A DNA stretch of 64,000 nucleotides from JAVVHE01 sp038238915 (GTDB lineage Bacteria; Pseudomonadota; Alphaproteobacteria; Sphingomonadales; Sphingomonadaceae). Positions 61,807 through 64,000 of this stretch are shown here, piece after piece; positions within the stretch are counted from its first letter, which is position 1; each line of letters starts with the position of its first letter. Under the pieces are notes generated by a model. The model saw only the letters and a list, made by a program, of their open reading frames with translations. It did not search any database and was not told the DNA's origin. The position numbers and the translations under genes were made by a program. The stretch is from contig JBBSFH010000002.1 of the NCBI GenBank assembly GCA_038238915.1, positions 124,001 to 188,000 of the forward strand, in the 5' to 3' direction.

Positions 61807-62516
61807 GCCAGCGCCTGCTCGAGCGTGAACGCGCCTTCGTACAACGCGCGCCCCACGATCGCCGCCGCCGCGCCGGTTTGCTTGAGCGCGCGCAGATCGT
61901 CGAGCGACGCCACCCCGCCCGAGGCTTGCAGCGCAACACCGGGCCAGCGCCGCGCGATGCCCGCCATCAGCCCAAGGTTCGGCCCCGCCATCGCGCCATC
62001 GCGCGCGACATCGGTGACGAGCACGTTCTGTGCCGCCTCGCCGAGCAGCCCAAGCGCCTCCCACAACGTCACGCCCGATCCGTCTTGCCAACCGCGCGTC
62101 AACACGAGCGGGTCAGGACCCGCGCAGTTCACGTCGAGCGCGATCGTCAGCCGGTCCGGCCCGAGAGCGTCCGCCCAGCCGCGCACCGCCGCCGGATCGG
62201 CCACCGCGACCGAACCCACCACCACCCGCGCCACGCCCGCCGCCAGCAGCGCGTCCACGTCCGCGCGTGAGCGCACCCCGCCGCCCGCCTGCACCTTCGC
62301 TACGCCCGCCAGCACACTCAGCGCCGCGCCCTGGCGCACCGCGCCATCCTTGGCGCCGTCGAGATCGACCACGTGCAACCACGGCGCCCCGCTCGCCACG
62401 AATGCGCGCGCCTGCGCAAGCGGATCGTCGCCATAGTGCGTTTCCGCATCGAAACGCCCGTGCAGCAGGCGCACCACACGCCCGCCGCGCAGATCGATCG
62501 CGGGCAGGATCAGCAT
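61800..62516 (-). CDS. hisA: ProFAR isomerase
   Basis: 238 residues, TIM barrel. LILPAIDLRGGRVVRL with catalytic Asp, WLHVVDLDGAKDG, QAGGGVRSRADV, RVVVGSVAV, VTDVARDGAMAGPN and LQASGGVASLDDL. The ATG at 62516 overlaps the hisH stop. Confidence 0.96.
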   Translation of the reverse strand: MLILPAIDLRGGRVVRLLHGRFDAETHYGDDPLAQARAFVASGAPWLHVVDLDGAKDGAVRQGAALSVLAGVAKVQAGGGVRSRADVDALLAAGVARVVVGSVAVADPAAVRGWADALGPDRLTIALDVNCAGPDPLVLTRGWQDGSGVTLWEALGLLGEAAQNVLVTDVARDGAMAGPNLGLMAGIARRWPGVALQASGGVASLDDLRALKQTGAAAAIVGRALYEGAFTLEQALAC

Positions 62517-63106
62517 TGCAGCCTCAGGAAATTGGCGAGGATGCGCGCGCCCACCGTGCTCGATCGCTCGGGATGGAACTGCGTCCCCATCACGTTGCCG
62601 TTCGCCTCCACCGCCGAGAACGCGCCGCCATATTGCGTGTGCGCGATGGTGGCGGCCGAGACTGCGGCCGCAAAGCTATGCACGAAATAGACGTATGCAC
62701 CGTCTGCCACGCCATCGAGCAGCGGATGCGCCACCAGCCCGAGCAGCCGGTTCCAGCCCATGTGCGGCACGGGCAGATCGGCGGTGGCGCGCAGCGGTTC
62801 GACGCGGCCCGGGAGCAGGCCGAGACAAGGTGTCGGCCCCTCCGCGCTCGCCTCGTGCAGGAGCTGCTGTCCAAGGCACACGCCGAGCAGCGGGCGAGGG
62901 AACGCCTTGAGGATGGGTTCGAGGCCCTTCGCCCGCAGCCGCTCCATCACAAACGCCGCCGATCCTACGCCGGGCAGGATCAGCCGCTCGGCCTCCGAGA
63001 TAGCGGCGTGATCGGCGGTGACGCGAGGCCGCGCCCCCAACCGTTCGAGCGCGAACACCATCGAAGCGGTATTCGACGCGCCCAGATCGACGACGACGAG
63101 GCTCAT
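62510..63106 (-). CDS. hisH: Imidazole glycerol phosphate synthase, glutaminase subunit
   Basis: 198 residues from the ATG at 63106 (MSLVVVDLGASNTASMVFAL). Class I glutamine amidotransferase: LPGVGSAAF, nucleophile Cys in LLGVCLGQQLL, and the His-Glu pair in GTQFHPERSS. Supplies ammonia to HisF. Preceded by the type II repeat, which separates it from hisB. Confidence 0.95.
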   Translation of the reverse strand: MSLVVVDLGASNTASMVFALERLGARPRVTADHAAISEAERLILPGVGSAAFVMERLRAKGLEPILKAFPRPLLGVCLGQQLLHEASAEGPTPCLGLLPGRVEPLRATADLPVPHMGWNRLLGLVAHPLLDGVADGAYVYFVHSFAAAVSAATIAHTQYGGAFSAVEANGNVMGTQFHPERSSTVGARILANFLRLQC

Positions 63107-63115
63107 CGGTGCCGA

Positions 63116-63203
63116 ACCCCCTCCGGCGCTGCGCGCCACCTCCCCCTGAGGGGGAGGATCGATCCTCCCCCTCTGGGGGAGGTGCCCGAAGGGCGGAGGG
63201 GGT
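63116..63203. repeat. Type II palindromic repeat between hisB and hisH
   Basis: Ends ACCCCCTCCG (63116-63125) / CGGAGGGGGT (63194-63203). The core has the same CCTCCCCCTnAGGGGGAGG and GGATCGATCC as the murD copy, in inverted orientation. It fills almost the whole 100-bp hisB-hisH gap. Confidence 0.95.
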
Positions 63204-63206
63204 GCG

Positions 63207-64000
63207 TCACGCGAGCACGCCCTTGGTGGAAGGAATCGCATCGCCCTCCACCCGGATCGCCTGCCGCAGCGCGCGGCCGAACGCCTTGAACGCGGCTTCG
63301 GTCTTGTGGTGATCGTCCTCGCCGGTCACCTTCACATGGATCGTCGCGCGCATCGCGTCGGCGAGGCTGCGGAACACGTGCGCCGTCATCTCGGTCGGAT
63401 ATTCGCCGATCATCGCGCGCTTGAACTCGCCCTCGAACTTCAGGAACGGCCGCCCGGAAAGATCGAGCGTAACCGCCGCCTCAGCCTCGTCGAGCGGCGC
63501 CACGAACCCGAACCGCGCCACCCCCTTGCGATCGCCGAGCGCCTGGCGCAGCGCCTCGCCCAACGCGAGTGCGCTATCCTCGATCGTGTGGTGTGCCTCG
63601 ATATGCAGATCGCCTTCGCACGCGAGCGTGCACGAAAACCCCGCATGCCGCGCGACCTGCTCGATCATATGGTCGTAAAAGCCAATGCCGGTGGCGACGT
63701 GGACCGGCTCGGCCCTGCCGAGATCGACCGTGGCGACGATGCGGGTTTCCTTGGTGTCACGCGCAAACTCGGCGCGGCGGGCGGGGGGGCGCGGAGGGAC
63801 GGGGACGCCCATCGCGGCGAGGACGAGGTCGTTCTGTTCTGGGGTGCCGACCCTCACGCGTGCGGGCGGAACAGGATTAAACCAGTTGTCCTCATCCCAC
63901 TCGGCACGAATGCCGAGCCGATCGAAGGTGTCGAGGTCGGCAGTCGGTAGCGATAACCAACTCGTGATCGTTTCTGGCACTCCCAAGGCAGCGGCCATTC
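63207..64000 (-). CDS. hisB: Imidazoleglycerol-phosphate dehydratase with a HisC-like N-terminal part (5' end beyond window)
   Basis: The last ~190 residues are HisB: KETRIVATVDLG, TGIGFYDHMIEQVARHAG, GDLHIEAHHTIEDSALALGEAL and PLDEAEAAVTLDLSGRP, with the two metal-binding HxxH areas. Before it (about 75 residues in view) lies RVRVGTPEQNDLVLAAM, like the end of a HisC-type aminotransferase. The frame is open to the window edge, so this may be a HisC-HisB fusion or a long N-terminal extension. First visible gene of the leftward his operon. Confidence 0.88.
   Translation of the reverse strand, partial: MAAALGVPETITSWLSLPTADLDTFDRLGIRAEWDEDNWFNPVPPARVRVGTPEQNDLVLAAMGVPVPPRPPARRAEFARDTKETRIVATVDLGRAEPVHVATGIGFYDHMIEQVARHAGFSCTLACEGDLHIEAHHTIEDSALALGEALRQALGDRKGVARFGFVAPLDEAEAAVTLDLSGRPFLKFEGEFKRAMIGEYPTEMTAHVFRSLADAMRATIHVKVTGEDDHHKTEAAFKAFGRALRQAIRVEGDAIPSTKGVLA

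Overview
The window looks like the chromosome of a sphingomonad alphaproteobacterium (Sphingomonas or a close relative). It is very GC-rich. It has a complete alphaproteobacterial dcw cluster running mraZ-rsmH-ftsL-ftsI-murE-murF-mraY-murD-ftsW-murG-murC-murB-ddl-ftsQ-ftsA-ftsZ, entericidin-type lipoproteins, an SLBB polysaccharide exporter and TonB-receptor-linked catabolism. Genus-level placement is inference.

Layout. 1-3.5 kb: capsule/exopolysaccharide genes (nucleotide-sugar dehydrogenase, large SLBB exporter) and a small secreted protein. 3.6-6.5 kb: ilvE, a TetR-like gene overlapping a remnant of proC, and class I fructose-bisphosphate aldolase; a structured, possibly 6S-like RNA region lies at 4.7-4.85 kb. 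6.6-11.7 kb: a tripartite EmrAB/OprM-type drug efflux operon with a divergent TetR repressor. 11.8 kb: tRNA-Pro(GGG). 12.0-31.5 kb: a catabolic island with different base and codon use. It holds a MalT-like LuxR regulator, a frameshifted TonB receptor, a five-gene ATP-dependent ketone carboxylase of acetophenone-carboxylase architecture (HyuA-like, zinc-ribbon gamma-like, HyuA, HyuB, epsilon-like), two SDR dehydrogenases (one frameshifted), a saccharopine-dehydrogenase-like oxidoreductase and an acyl-CoA ligase. A convergent block holds a MaoC hydratase, a CitE-like lyase, a clear acyl-CoA dehydrogenase pseudogene and a further gene remnant. 31.5-35.8 kb: map, a ZntB/CorA transporter, an ECF sigma/anti-sigma pair, a small possible lipoprotein and rppH. 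36.1-54.6 kb: the dcw cluster, nearly all genes overlapping stop-to-start. 54.6-59.4 kb: ileS, lspA, a DUF3035-like lipoprotein and two entericidins. 59.4-64 kb: a leftward histidine operon (hisB-hisH-hisA-hisF-serine hydrolase-hisIE) whose HisB carries a HisC-like N-terminal part.

How the genes work together. In the island, the expected flow is secondary alcohol to ketone (SDR), ketone to beta-keto acid (carboxylase, ATP and bicarbonate), beta-keto acid to its CoA ester (ligase), then hydratase/lyase steps. Several members are broken, so the route may be decaying.

The most unusual signal is a set of palindromic, GC-rich repeats of three families (six copies). They occur in the dcw/ileS/his region. 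Four copies lie inside essential genes (ftsL, murD, murB, ileS) and are read through in frame, in the manner of Rickettsia palindromic elements. Other points are perfect DnaA boxes before both mraZ and ftsZ, a perfect alphaproteobacterial LexA box (GAAC-N7-GAAC) between rppH and mraZ, and an FtsZ lacking the usual conserved C-terminal peptide.
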